In this document: piece after piece, positions 25,146 through 34,036 of the stretch
How the letters are laid out: every line of letters starts with the position of its first letter
Numbering within the stretch: the first letter of the stretch is position 1
DNA from: Ruminococcus sp.
Lineage (GTDB): Bacteria > Bacillota > Clostridia > Oscillospirales > Ruminococcaceae
DNA length: 40,558 nt
Direction: 5' to 3'
Assembly: GCA_024697545.1 (NCBI GenBank)
Contig: JAILFN010000038.1
Location: forward strand, 1-40,558
The notes under the pieces: generated by a model
Databases searched by the model: none
Seen by the model: only the letters and a program-made list of their open reading frames with translations
What the model was told of the DNA's origin: nothing
Program-made: the position numbers and the translations under genes

Positions 25146-26303
25146 ATGAGTTACAACAACATTGAAACAGCACTGATACACGGCGGCATTTCGACCGACG
25201 AACGCACGGGTGCGGTAAATGTGCCGATATATCAGACATCTACCTTCAAGCAGGACGGCCTCGGAAAGATGCGCGGCTACGAATATTCAAGAACGGGCAA
25301 CCCAACGAGAGAAGCTCTTGAAGCACTGATAGCAGAGCTTGAGGGCGGCTATGCGGGATTCGCTTTCGCGAGCGGACTTGCGGCAGAGACCGCGGTGCTG
25401 AGCCTGCTGAACACGGGCGACAGAGTCCTGATATCCTCCAATGTATACGGCGGAACATTCAGGCTCCTCGATCAGGTGTTCAACCACTTTGATATAAACT
25501 ACACCATCTCGGACACCGAGGATCCCGAGGCTTTTGAAAAGGACATCACCCCCGATGTAAAGGCGGTGCTGATAGAAAGCCCCGCAAACCCGCTGATGAC
25601 GATAACCGACATCCGCGCGGTAGCCGAGATAGCTCACAGGCACGGGCTGCTCGTGATCGTAGATAATACCTTCATGACCCCATACCTGCAAAGACCGCTG
25701 GAGCTTGGTGCTGATATCGTTGTCCACAGCGCGACAAAGTACCTCGGCGGACACAGCGACGTTGTCGCGGGACTTGCGGTGGTAAAGACCAAGGAGCTTG
25801 CCGAAAGGATAGCCTTCATACAGAACTCTACAGGCGGTGTTCTCCCGCCCTTCGACAGCTTCCTGCTCATGAGAGGTATAAAGACCCTCGGCGTAAGGCT
25901 TGACAGACACGTTGCAAACGCCGAAGCTGCTGCGAAGTATCTGAGCGGGCACAGCGCTGTCAAGAGCGTACACTACCCCGGACTTCCGACAGACAAGGGC
26001 TATGAGGTAAACAAGCGTCAGGCGAAAAACGGCGGCGTGATGATATCTTTTGAGCTGAAAGAGGGACACGACATAAACGTATTCTTCGAGAGCCTGAAGC
26101 TGGTGACACTTGCGGAAAGCTTAGGCGGCGTTGAATCGCTGGTATGCCACCCCTCAAGCATGACCCACGCTTCCATCCCCGAGGAGATACGCAAAAAGGT
26201 GGGCATTACCGACGGGCTGATAAGACTTTCGATAGGCATCGAGAATATAGAGGATATCCTCTCAGACATCGAGCAGGCTATCAGGAACAGCGAGGTGAAG
26301 TGA
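25146..26303 (+). CDS. Cys/Met-metabolism PLP enzyme, cystathionine gamma-lyase/synthase type (MccB-like)
   Basis: 385 residues from ATG 25146; an in-frame ATG at 25137 is only 2 nt from AAAGG, so the second start is preferred but not certain. Fold-type I PLP enzyme: YSRTGNPTREALE near the N-terminus, phosphate-binding ASGLAAETAVL, Asp in VDNTFMTPYLQ and the PLP lysine in SATKYLGGHSD. Paired with an MccA-like gene it most likely cleaves cystathionine to cysteine (reverse transsulfuration), but cystathionine gamma-synthase or homocysteine lyase activity cannot be excluded by eye. First gene of an operon that ends in cofactor genes of a nitrogenase-like enzyme; the next start is 1 nt after its stop. 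Confidence 0.85.
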   Translation: MSYNNIETALIHGGISTDERTGAVNVPIYQTSTFKQDGLGKMRGYEYSRTGNPTREALEALIAELEGGYAGFAFASGLAAETAVLSLLNTGDRVLISSNVYGGTFRLLDQVFNHFDINYTISDTEDPEAFEKDITPDVKAVLIESPANPLMTITDIRAVAEIAHRHGLLVIVDNTFMTPYLQRPLELGADIVVHSATKYLGGHSDVVAGLAVVKTKELAERIAFIQNSTGGVLPPFDSFLLMRGIKTLGVRLDRHVANAEAAAKYLSGHSAVKSVHYPGLPTDKGYEVNKRQAKNGGVMISFELKEGHDINVFFESLKLVTLAESLGGVESLVCHPSSMTHASIPEEIRKKVGITDGLIRLSIGIENIEDILSDIEQAIRNSEVK

Positions 26304-26304
26304 T

Positions 26305-27207
26305 ATGCTGTATGAGAATATGCACGACCTTATAGGTCACACTCCGCTTGTGAGGCTCAACAATATGGGGGTCTCCCCCGACGTACACATATATGCAAAG
26401 CTTGAAATGTATAACCCCTCGGGAAGCGTCAAAGACCGTGTCGGAGAGTACATGGTCAGGGCAGCCGAGCAAGAGGGCAGACTTAAAAAAGGCGGTACGA
26501 TAATAGAAGCGACCGCAGGCAACACGGGACTGGGTATAGCATTCGCAGCACTCGGAAGAGGTTACAGAGTGATATTCACCGTCCCTACAAAGTTCTCCGC
26601 CGAAAAGCAGGCGCTGATGCGCGCACTCGGTGCTGAGGTGATAAACACCCCCCGTTCCGAGGGAATGCTGGGTGCGGTGCGAAAAGCCGAAGAGCTGAAA
26701 GCGCAGATACCCGATTCCATCTCACTCGAACAGTTCAAGAACCCGAACAACCCCCTCTCTCACTACGAGGGTACGGGCAGGGAGATCTTTGAAGATCTGA
26801 ACGGCGAGATAGATTATCTTGTAGCGGGCGCGGGAAGCGGCGGCACATACTCGGGCGTTGTGAGATACCTTAAAGAGCACGGGCGTACTCAGGGCGTGCT
26901 CGCGGATCCCGAAGGCTCGACGATAGGCGGCGGCGAACACGCAGACTACAATATCGAAGGCATAGGCAATGATTTTATCCCCGACACGATGGATATATCG
27001 CTGGTGGACAAAGTAATAAAGATAAACGACGACGAAGCATTCTCGACGGTGCGCGACCTCGCAAGGAACGAGGGTATAATCGCGGGTTCGTCATCGGGTG
27101 CGGCAGTTGCGGCGGCATTAAAGCTCGCCAAAACAATTGATAAAGGAAATATCGTGGTCATACTCCCCGACCGGGGCGACAGATATTTCAGCACAGGATT
27201 GTGGTGA
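26305..27207 (+). CDS. Cysteine synthase/cystathionine beta-synthase family enzyme (MccA-like)
   Basis: 300 residues, fold-type II PLP enzyme. The PLP lysine is in NPSGSVKDR, the substrate loop is EATAGNTGLGIAFA and the phosphate cradle is GAGSGGTYSG. The EATAGNTG loop and the EGSTIGGGEH/GIGNDFIPD region follow the Bacillus MccA (YrhA) pattern, an O-acetylserine-dependent cystathionine beta-synthase, rather than the EPTSGNTG of CysK. Predicted reaction: homocysteine plus O-acetylserine to cystathionine, feeding the preceding enzyme. Plain O-acetylserine sulfhydrylase is the alternative. 1-nt gap to the previous gene; the next gene starts 4 nt after its stop. Confidence 0.82.
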   Translation: MLYENMHDLIGHTPLVRLNNMGVSPDVHIYAKLEMYNPSGSVKDRVGEYMVRAAEQEGRLKKGGTIIEATAGNTGLGIAFAALGRGYRVIFTVPTKFSAEKQALMRALGAEVINTPRSEGMLGAVRKAEELKAQIPDSISLEQFKNPNNPLSHYEGTGREIFEDLNGEIDYLVAGAGSGGTYSGVVRYLKEHGRTQGVLADPEGSTIGGGEHADYNIEGIGNDFIPDTMDISLVDKVIKINDDEAFSTVRDLARNEGIIAGSSSGAAVAAALKLAKTIDKGNIVVILPDRGDRYFSTGLW

Positions 27208-27211
27208 TCGA

Positions 27212-27583
27212 ATGATTTACAGGATAGCGCTTGCCAGCTCGGACGGCGAGCATATCGACAGTCACTTCGGTTCGGCAGAGCGGTTTTATATCGCAGAGCT
27301 TGACACCGAAAAGGAAGACTGTGATATCAAAGGATACATAGACGTCAAGCCCCCGTGCAGCGGCGGCTGGCACGAGGTATCAAAGTTTGAAGCGGTACTC
27401 ACGCAGCTCAGCGACGTATCTGCGATAGTTGCACAGAGGATAGGACCCGGTGCCTTGCAGTTCATAAGGGAACAGGGCAAAGCCGCCTATCAGATACCGC
27501 TCACGGCAGAGCAGGCGCTGTGTCTGCTGATAGAAGAAAAACAATGGGAGGTGGACAAATGGCGATCTCATACGAAGAGCTGA
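27212..27583 (+). CDS. NifX/NafY-type iron-molybdenum-cofactor-binding domain protein (first copy)
   Basis: 123 residues from ATG 27212, the first start after mccA; a longer frame from 27137 overlaps mccA. Small Nitro_FeMo-Co family domain: opening IALASSDGEHIDSHFGSAERF with the conserved His-Phe-Gly, and VSAIVAQRIGPGALQFI near the middle. The family binds or carries nitrogenase cofactor precursors such as NifB-co. It overlaps the NifB-like gene by 25 nt, so translation is coupled, which supports a role in handling the NifB product. A second related gene lies after nifK. Confidence 0.85.
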   Translation: MIYRIALASSDGEHIDSHFGSAERFYIAELDTEKEDCDIKGYIDVKPPCSGGWHEVSKFEAVLTQLSDVSAIVAQRIGPGALQFIREQGKAAYQIPLTAEQALCLLIEEKQWEVDKWRSHTKS

Positions 27584-28440
27584 CTACAAAGCACCCCTGC
27601 TTTGCAAAGGGGGAGAAAAACGGCGCGGGACGCATACATCTTCCGATAAGCCCGAGCTGCAATATAGAGTGCAGATTCTGCGAGAGAAGCTTCAACAGCT
27701 ATGAGGTAAGACCGGGTGTCAGCCGCACGGTGATAAAGCCCGAAGAAGCGATCGACGCGATACGCCGCGCACTTGACGTCTGTCCCGAAATACACGTCGC
27801 AGGCATAGCTGGTCCGGGAGACACGCTCGCAAGCCCCTACGCGCTGGAGACATTCAGGCTGATAAAGAATGAGTTCCCCGACCTCGTAAAGTGCATGAGC
27901 ACCAACGGTCTGCTGCTTGCCGAAAAGGCGCAGGAGATCATCGATGTGGGAGTTGATTCGCTGACAGTGACGGTGAATGCCGTAGACCCCGAGATAGAGG
28001 CTCAGCTGAACGACGGAATAGTCTGGCACGGAAAGCATTACACGGGCGTTGAAGCCGCAAAGATACTGATCGAGCAGCAGCTCAAAGGCATACGTCTGAT
28101 AGCAGGCTCGGGCATAACGTTGAAGGTCAACACGGTATTCGTCCCCGAGATAAACGGAGAGCACATCGAAACGGTGGCGAGGACGGTCGCGGAAGCGGGC
28201 GCGGACATTTACAACATCATCCCGCTTATCCCGAACCACAAGCTGAAGGACTGCCGCGAGCCCGACTGCATGGAGCTTGAACGGGCGATCCTCAGAGCCT
28301 CGAAATACATAGACGTATTCAGGCACTGCCAGCGCTGCCGCGCAGACGCCGTCGGCATACCCGGCGGAGAGGATTTCGGCGACAGGATATATATCGACCT
28401 CAAGAGACTGTCACGAAAGGATACATTCTCTCACGGTTGA
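27559..28440 (+). CDS. NifB-like radical SAM protein
   Basis: 293 residues from ATG 27559, which has GGGAGGTG just upstream. Radical SAM Cx3Cx2C cluster at Cys34, Cys38 and Cys41 (SCNIECRFC). NifB hallmarks are clear: HPCF near the N-terminus, GRIHLPISPSCNI, RPGVSR, AGIAGPGDTLA, and the C-terminal RHCQRCRADAVG with His256, Cys257 and Cys260. NifB makes the carbide-centred Fe8S9C precursor (NifB-co). The protein stops after the radical SAM domain with no fused NifX domain, as in compact NifB forms; the separate NifX-like gene immediately upstream replaces it. No nifE/N follows, so NifB-co itself or a direct derivative may be the final cofactor. Confidence 0.9.
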   Translation: MAISYEELTTKHPCFAKGEKNGAGRIHLPISPSCNIECRFCERSFNSYEVRPGVSRTVIKPEEAIDAIRRALDVCPEIHVAGIAGPGDTLASPYALETFRLIKNEFPDLVKCMSTNGLLLAEKAQEIIDVGVDSLTVTVNAVDPEIEAQLNDGIVWHGKHYTGVEAAKILIEQQLKGIRLIAGSGITLKVNTVFVPEINGEHIETVARTVAEAGADIYNIIPLIPNHKLKDCREPDCMELERAILRASKYIDVFRHCQRCRADAVGIPGGEDFGDRIYIDLKRLSRKDTFSHG

Positions 28441-28465
28441 TATAAAATACAACATAATATATATA
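28437..28465 (+). promoter_or_regulatory. Candidate internal promoter for nifHDK-like genes
   Basis: TTGATA (28437-28442, overlapping the nifB stop), 17-bp spacer, TATATA (28460-28465). Confidence 0.55.
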
Positions 28466-28473
28466 CCAATAAT

Positions 28474-28497
28474 TCAAATACCACATATGGTATTTGA
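28474..28497. promoter_or_regulatory. 24-bp palindrome in front of nifH-like gene
   Basis: Inverted repeat with halves TCAAATACCACA and TATGGTATTTGA, one mismatched pair. It lies just after the candidate -10 box, near +2 to +25, where a repressor would block transcription. Its sequence differs from the LacI-type operators, so a second regulator is implied. It could alternatively form an RNA hairpin in the leader. Confidence 0.6.
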
Positions 28498-28526
28498 TAT
28501 ATCAGTAAATATGAGAAAGTAGGTAA

Positions 28527-29390
<864 letters not shown>

Positions 29391-29415
29391 ACTCGGAAAA
29401 AATGTGGAGGTTTTT

Positions 29416-30882
29416 ATGAGCAAAGTAAATTTAGATATACCCGAGGTCGAGATACGCGAGATACGCCTCAACTCTATCACGGGATTTCAGGGAACTGCAA
29501 AGGAGCTTGTTTCAGCCTGCTCGGGCTGCGGCAAGCTGAAAGACAAAAACAGATCGTTCAGCCAATGTCTGGGCTGCGGCACTTCTAACGCCGCCTGTAC
29601 GTTGACGCTTATCCAGGATGCTGCGATAATCTCACACGGTCCCGTCGGCTGCTCCACCTGTCTGCATGAGTTCGCGTTCACATACAGGGTAAACGCATAT
29701 TTAAGACAGCTCGAACACCCGACACAGCGCAAGATCTTCTCGACGAACCTTGAAGAGAAGGACACCATCTACGGCGGCGGAAAGAAGCTTGAAGCTGCCA
29801 TTCATGAGGTATACAAGAGAGCCAAGCCCAAGGCGATATTCGTTATCACCACCTGTGCCGCGGGTATCATCGGCGATGACGTTGAGAGCGTTACCAACAA
29901 CGCCGAAAAGGAACTCGGCATACCTGTAGTAGCTGTCTTCTGCGAGGGCTTCCGCTCAAAGATGTGGACATCGGGCTTTGATGCAGGCTATCACGGCATT
30001 GCAAGAAAGATCATAAAGCCCGCCCGTCAGAAGAGGAACATCATAAACGTCATAAACTTCTGGGGCAGCGATATCTTCCGTGAGTGGTTCGCGGAATTCG
30101 GCTACGAGCCCAACTACATAACTCCCTTTGCAACGGTTGACAGCCTCAGCTATTCGAGCGAGGCGGCACTTACCGTTCAGGCGTGCTCGACCCTTGGAAG
30201 CTATCTGGGCGCGGCACTCGAACAGTCCTTCGGGGTGCCCGAGATACGCAATTCGCCCCCTTACGGCATCGCTCAGACCGACCGCTGGTTCAGAGAACTG
30301 GGTCAGATACTCGGCAAGGAAAAGGAAGTCGAGGAATTCCTCGCACGCAAGAAGGCGGAGTATATGCCTAAGATAGAAGCTCTCCGTGAAAAGCTCAAGG
30401 GCAAGACAGCTTACGTCACCGCTGGCGCATCGCACGGTCACTCGCTGCTGGCACTTCTCAAGGAGCTGGGCATGGAGACGCAGGGCGCTGCGATATTCCA
30501 TCACGACCCGCAGTATGACAACGAGGACGAGCGTGCAGATACCCTCAGACACACCGTTGAAGATTACGGCGATGTTCCCAACTACAACGTCTGCAACAAG
30601 CAGGAGTTTGAGCTTGTGAACGTGCTCAACCGCATCAAGCCCGACATTCTTCTTGCACGCCACGGCGGCATGACGCTCTGGGGCGCAAAGCTCGGCATAC
30701 CCTCGCTCCTTGTCGGCGACGAACACTTCGGCATGGGCTATGAGGGTCTTGTAAATTACGGTGAGCGTATACTTGAGACTATCGAGAACGATGAGTTCGT
30801 AAAGAACCTTGCAAAGCACTCCTCCAACCCCTATACCAAATGGTGGCTGGAGCAGGAACCGTATACATTCTTGGGTAAATAA
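29416..30882 (+). CDS. NifD-like catalytic subunit (methylthio-alkane reductase-like, MarD-type)
   Basis: 488 residues from ATG 29416 with GGAGG 5 nt upstream; the GTG at 29404 overlaps that site and is rejected. Candidate P-cluster ligands: Cys54 (LGCG), Cys79 (HGPVGCS) and Cys147 (ITTCAAGIIGDD), spaced much like Cys62/88/154 of Azotobacter NifD. Extra cysteines at 35, 38, 51, 61 and 82 surround them. Candidate cofactor ligands are Cys257 (VQACSTLGSYLG, like NifD Cys275) and His437 (GDEHFGMGYEGL, like NifD His442). This ligand set distinguishes it from BchN and CfbD, which lack a nitrogenase-type cofactor site. With methionine genes around it, the likely reaction is reductive C-S cleavage of small methylthio compounds. 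Substrate is inferred. Confidence 0.85.
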   Translation: MSKVNLDIPEVEIREIRLNSITGFQGTAKELVSACSGCGKLKDKNRSFSQCLGCGTSNAACTLTLIQDAAIISHGPVGCSTCLHEFAFTYRVNAYLRQLEHPTQRKIFSTNLEEKDTIYGGGKKLEAAIHEVYKRAKPKAIFVITTCAAGIIGDDVESVTNNAEKELGIPVVAVFCEGFRSKMWTSGFDAGYHGIARKIIKPARQKRNIINVINFWGSDIFREWFAEFGYEPNYITPFATVDSLSYSSEAALTVQACSTLGSYLGAALEQSFGVPEIRNSPPYGIAQTDRWFRELGQILGKEKEVEEFLARKKAEYMPKIEALREKLKGKTAYVTAGASHGHSLLALLKELGMETQGAAIFHHDPQYDNEDERADTLRHTVEDYGDVPNYNVCNKQEFELVNVLNRIKPDILLARHGGMTLWGAKLGIPSLLVGDEHFGMGYEGLVNYGERILETIENDEFVKNLAKHSSNPYTKWWLEQEPYTFLGK

Positions 30883-30896
30883 AGGAGAAAAAAGAT

Positions 30897-32237
30897 ATGG
30901 CAGGATTGATTGAACAGGAACGCTACACCTGTGCGATTGGCGCATTGCAGACGGTGGTAGCTATCCCCCGCGCCGTTCCGATACTTCACTCGGGTCCCGG
31001 CTGCGGCGTTATGATAAAGGGCTTCTTTGAGCGCTCGGCAGGCTATGCAGGCGGCGAGACTGCGCCCTGCACCAATTTCAGCGAAAAGGAAGTTGTATTC
31101 GGCGGCACCGACAGGCTCCGCAATATAATCAAGAACACCTACAAGGTCCTCGACACCGACTTGCAGGTGGTAGTTACGGGCTGTACCGCAGGTATAGTCG
31201 GCGATGACGTTGCAAGCGTCACCGATGAGTTCCTCTACGAAGAGGACAGACCCATCGTACACGTTGAGACATCGGGCTTCAAGTCAAACAACTATGTTTC
31301 TCATTCGGCAGTCGTCAATGCGATAATCGACCAGTATGTCAGCCGCTTTGAAGACGACAACCCCGCAAGAAGCGAAAAGAACCTTGTAAACGTCATCGCT
31401 TCAATACCCTATCAGGATCAGTTCTGGAAGGGCAACCTGAAGGAATACAAGAGACTTCTCGAAGGACTGGGACTTAAAGTCAATATCCTCTTCGGACCCC
31501 ATTCGGGCGGCGTAAAGGAATGGCAGACGATCCCGAAGGCTAACTTCAACGTATTCATATCCCCCTGGTACGGTGAGCCTATCGTCAAGAACCTTGAGAG
31601 AAGATACAAGCAGCCTTACTTCAAGTTCGGTTATCTCCCCATCGGTGCGAACGAGACTACCAGGTTCTTGAACGGCGTGGTGGATTTCGCCCTCGAACAG
31701 GGTGCGGAGATCGACGAGAAGAAGGCAAGAAAGTTCATCGCGGAAGAGGAAAAGGCTTACTACGAAGAGCTTGACAACCTCGCGACCTTCCTGCTCGAAT
31801 TCCGCTACGGTCTTCCCTCCTATGTGCATATCCTGCACGATGCAGGCTACGTTACGGGTCTGACCAAGTTCCTGCTGCACGAGACAGGTCTTGTTCCTAA
31901 GGAGCAGTTCATCGTAGACAACGTGCCGAAGAAGTATCAGGAGCAGATAGAAGCCGACATCAAGTCAGCCTCCGACAAGCGCGAGATACCCGTATACTTC
32001 GATCCCGACGCAGGCGCTATGCAGGACGTTATCAGAGGCATCAGACATAAGGGAAAAGGTCTTATCCTCGGCAGCGGCTGGGATAAGGAGCTTGCAGCTG
32101 AGATAGACGCAGACTTCCTCTCTATAGCCTGTCCTACTCCCTATCGCATCGTGCTGACGACAAACTATGTCGGCTATACGGGCGGTCTCAGAGTGATCGA
32201 GGATATCTACAACACCGCACTTGCCGCTTACAAGTAA
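30897..32237 (+). CDS. NifK-like beta subunit (MarK-type)
   Basis: 446 residues; ribosome site AAAGGAGAA before ATG 30897, 14 nt after nifD. The three P-cluster cysteines are present: Cys12 (YTCAIGALQ), Cys36 (SGPGCGVM) and Cys96 (TGCTAGIVGDDV), matching Cys70/95/153 of Azotobacter NifK after removal of its long N-terminal extension. The protein starts directly at the first cysteine motif, as in short NifK forms. It should pair with the NifD-like protein as an alpha2beta2 core. An intrinsic terminator follows 16 nt after the stop. Confidence 0.9.
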   Translation: MAGLIEQERYTCAIGALQTVVAIPRAVPILHSGPGCGVMIKGFFERSAGYAGGETAPCTNFSEKEVVFGGTDRLRNIIKNTYKVLDTDLQVVVTGCTAGIVGDDVASVTDEFLYEEDRPIVHVETSGFKSNNYVSHSAVVNAIIDQYVSRFEDDNPARSEKNLVNVIASIPYQDQFWKGNLKEYKRLLEGLGLKVNILFGPHSGGVKEWQTIPKANFNVFISPWYGEPIVKNLERRYKQPYFKFGYLPIGANETTRFLNGVVDFALEQGAEIDEKKARKFIAEEEKAYYEELDNLATFLLEFRYGLPSYVHILHDAGYVTGLTKFLLHETGLVPKEQFIVDNVPKKYQEQIEADIKSASDKREIPVYFDPDAGAMQDVIRGIRHKGKGLILGSGWDKELAAEIDADFLSIACPTPYRIVLTTNYVGYTGGLRVIEDIYNTALAAYK

Positions 32238-32253
32238 CGGAAGCGATACAATG

Positions 32254-32282
32254 ATCTCCCGTCATACGGCGGGAGATTTTTT
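32254..32282 (+). terminator. Intrinsic terminator/attenuator after nifK-like gene
   Basis: ATCTCCCG (32254-32261) and CGGGAGAT (32270-32277) with T5 after it; the next gene begins 17 nt later, so partial read-through is likely. Confidence 0.85.
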
Positions 32283-32298
32283 GAAAGGAATGATACTC

Positions 32299-32631
32299 AT
32301 GAGCAAGATAGCCATTGCAACCTCAGACGGCTTTACCGTCAACGAGCACTTCGGCCACGCAAAATTCTTCCGCATCTATGAGCTTGGCGAAACAGACTAT
32401 ACCTTTCTCGAGGTGCGCGACGCGGTAGCTGCCTGCCAGCACAGCCTCGGGCACGACACCACCCGCTTTGACAAAATCATAGAGCTGCTTTCAGACTGCG
32501 ATGCCCTGCTTGTGCAGAAGATCGGCGAGGGCGCGGCAGCCTACCTTATATCAAGAAACGTAAGGGTGTTCGAGGTAAGCGGCATGATCGACGCCGTGCT
32601 GAAAAAGTTTATTGAAAGCAAGCTTGTATAA
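32299..32631 (+). CDS. NifX/NafY-type cofactor-binding domain protein (second copy)
   Basis: 110 residues from ATG 32299 (GAAAGGA upstream; longer frame from 32221 overlaps nifK and the terminator). Same small domain as the gene at 27212: IAIATSDGFTVNEHFGHAKFFRI with conserved His-Phe-Gly-His, and CDALLVQKIGEGAAAYL. A cysteine in VAACQHSLGHD may bind metal. It probably binds the cofactor or its precursor for insertion into, or protection of, the apo NifDK-like protein. Separated from nifK by a terminator-like hairpin, so expected at lower level. Confidence 0.83.
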   Translation: MSKIAIATSDGFTVNEHFGHAKFFRIYELGETDYTFLEVRDAVAACQHSLGHDTTRFDKIIELLSDCDALLVQKIGEGAAAYLISRNVRVFEVSGMIDAVLKKFIESKLV

Positions 32632-32702
32632 GATATACCGACCGAAAAAACGTACTGTGATGATACATCTTACTTAACTAACAAGAAAAGGAGAGCGATA
32701 CT

Positions 32703-33605
32703 ATGCCGATAAAACTGAAAGAAAAGCTGCCCGTTATCGAAAGGCTCAAAAAGGAAAACATCTTCGCGATGACAGAAGAACGTGCCATGCATCAGGATAT
32801 CAGAGAGCTCAAGATCGCGGTGCTGAACATTATGCCCGACAAGGAAGATACCGAGCAGCAGATACTTCGTCTGCTCTCCAACTCACCGCTTCAGGTCGAG
32901 GTAACGTTCATAAGGCTCGTGACGCACAAGTACAAGAACACATCCGCGGATTACCTTATCCGCAACTATGTTCCCTTCTATCAGATAGAGCACAAATATT
33001 TCGACGGACTGATAATCACAGGCGCACCCGTTGAGAAGCTGCAATATGAAGACGTTGACTACTGGGGCGAGCTGTCGGCGATATTTGAATGGAGCAGGAT
33101 CCACGTCACCTCTACGCTTTACCTCTGCTGGGCGGCACAGGCGGGTCTTTACTACCACTACGGCGTGCCGAAATATGACCTTGACCGCAAGCTCTCGGGC
33201 ATATTCGAGCATACCGTGCAGGACGCGGGCAATGAGCTTGTGCGCGGCTTTGACAAGCATTTCTATGCTCCGCATTCAAGATACACGGGCATCAGCACCG
33301 AAGAGATCGGCAAGATCTCCGAGCTTTCGGTAGTCGCAGCTTCTGAGACTGCGGGGGCGTATATCGTCACCGACGGCGGCAAGAACATTTTTGTAAACGG
33401 CCACCCCGAGTACGATCTCTACCGCCTTGCCGAGGAATATATCCGCGACACCGACAAGGGGCTCTCGCCCGACATACCCGCAAACTACTTCCCCGACGAC
33501 GACCCCTCACGCGAGCCCGTCAGCCGCTGGCTTTCGGCTTCGAGCCTGCTGTTCTCAAACTGGCTGAACTATTTTGTATATCAGATAACACCCTATGAGT
33601 TTTAA
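32703..33605 (+). CDS. metA: Homoserine O-acetyltransferase of the MetA type
   Basis: 300 residues; ribosome site AAGGAGAG before ATG 32703. Catalytic Cys142 (LYLCWAAQAG), His234 and Glu236 (NGHPEYD) are present. Residue 111 is Glu (TGAPVEKL), the residue reported to select acetyl-CoA over succinyl-CoA in MetA proteins, where E. coli MetA has Gly. The product is therefore predicted to be O-acetylhomoserine, the substrate of the MetY-type enzyme encoded 430 bp downstream. It lies 71 bp after the second nifX-like gene without an obvious promoter, so it may belong to the nifHDK transcript. Confidence 0.94.
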   Translation: MPIKLKEKLPVIERLKKENIFAMTEERAMHQDIRELKIAVLNIMPDKEDTEQQILRLLSNSPLQVEVTFIRLVTHKYKNTSADYLIRNYVPFYQIEHKYFDGLIITGAPVEKLQYEDVDYWGELSAIFEWSRIHVTSTLYLCWAAQAGLYYHYGVPKYDLDRKLSGIFEHTVQDAGNELVRGFDKHFYAPHSRYTGISTEEIGKISELSVVAASETAGAYIVTDGGKNIFVNGHPEYDLYRLAEEYIRDTDKGLSPDIPANYFPDDDPSREPVSRWLSASSLLFSNWLNYFVYQITPYEF

Positions 33606-33614
33606 GGCAATACA

Positions 33615-33655
33615 TGATCCCCGTGCGGGCAGGCATCTGCGCGGGGATCATTTTT
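33615..33655 (+). terminator. Terminator after metA
   Basis: TGATCCCCG (33615-33623) pairs with CGGGGATCA (33642-33650), then T5. The 431-bp gap 33606-34036 holds this terminator, three LacI-type operators and the metY promoter; no gene is seen in it. Confidence 0.88.
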
Positions 33656-33749
33656 CCGCCCGAAAGCGCAGCGCGAGCTCATGACGCGCGGGAACGATAA
33701 ACTGTATTTATCGGATGATATAGAGCGGGTCTATAACGCCCGCCGTTTG

Positions 33750-33763
33750 TGATAACGTATTCT
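33750..33763. promoter_or_regulatory. Candidate LacI-type operator O4 (weak)
   Basis: TGATAACGTATTCT: perfect left half, degenerate right half. Centre 90 bp upstream of O5. Confidence 0.4.
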
Positions 33764-33839
33764 TATCGTGCCGCCGAAATTTTATCAAATAACGCCGCAC
33801 GCCGTGCAAAAGCACCCCGAAACCCGCAGAATACCGAAC

Positions 33840-33853
33840 TGACAACGTTATCT
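33840..33853. promoter_or_regulatory. Candidate LacI-type operator O5
   Basis: TGACAACGTTATCT, 12 of 14 positions of TGATAACGTTATCA. Its first twelve bases are the same as O3. Centre 105 bp (about ten helical turns) upstream of O6. Confidence 0.65.
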
Positions 33854-33944
33854 CCATTTGCCCGCGGCAGGCTCCTGCACGGGCTGTCTGTCCGCATTAT
33901 AAGGGCTGATATCTGTGATATGCGGGCAGATGTATCACGCCGCG

Positions 33945-33958
33945 AGATAACGTTATCA
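33945..33958. promoter_or_regulatory. Candidate LacI-type operator O6, in front of metY
   Basis: AGATAACGTTATCA, 13 of 14 positions of the palindrome. It ends exactly 10 bp before the -35 box, the same geometry as O3 in front of the mccB operon. Confidence 0.75.
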
Positions 33959-33968
33959 GCTTTTTTCA

Positions 33969-33997
33969 TTGACCTTTTTCAAATTTTGCGGTAAACT
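33969..33997 (+). promoter_or_regulatory. Promoter of metY
   Basis: TTGACC (33969-33974), 17-bp spacer, TAAACT (33992-33997). Confidence 0.7.
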
Positions 33998-34036
33998 TTA
34001 ATCATCGAAAAAACAATACCGAAAGGAAAGATCATC

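Noticed and set aside
29956..30945. Long antisense ORF (329 codons) opposite nifD
   Set aside because: No ribosome site, composition mirrors the coding strand, and the sense gene is clearly real. The same applies to antisense frames at 12865-13710, 19509-20168, 21861-22568, 25287-26069 and 27568-28326.
29416..32237. Protochlorophyllide/chlorophyllide reductase or F430 (CfbCD) homologue
   Set aside because: No tetrapyrrole genes nearby, a candidate cofactor Cys/His pair is present, and a NifB-like gene is in the locus; these are not expected for those enzymes.
33749..33994. ORF in the metA-metY gap
   Set aside because: It spans three operators and the metY -35 box, lacks a ribosome site and encodes a low-complexity Arg/Ala-rich peptide.
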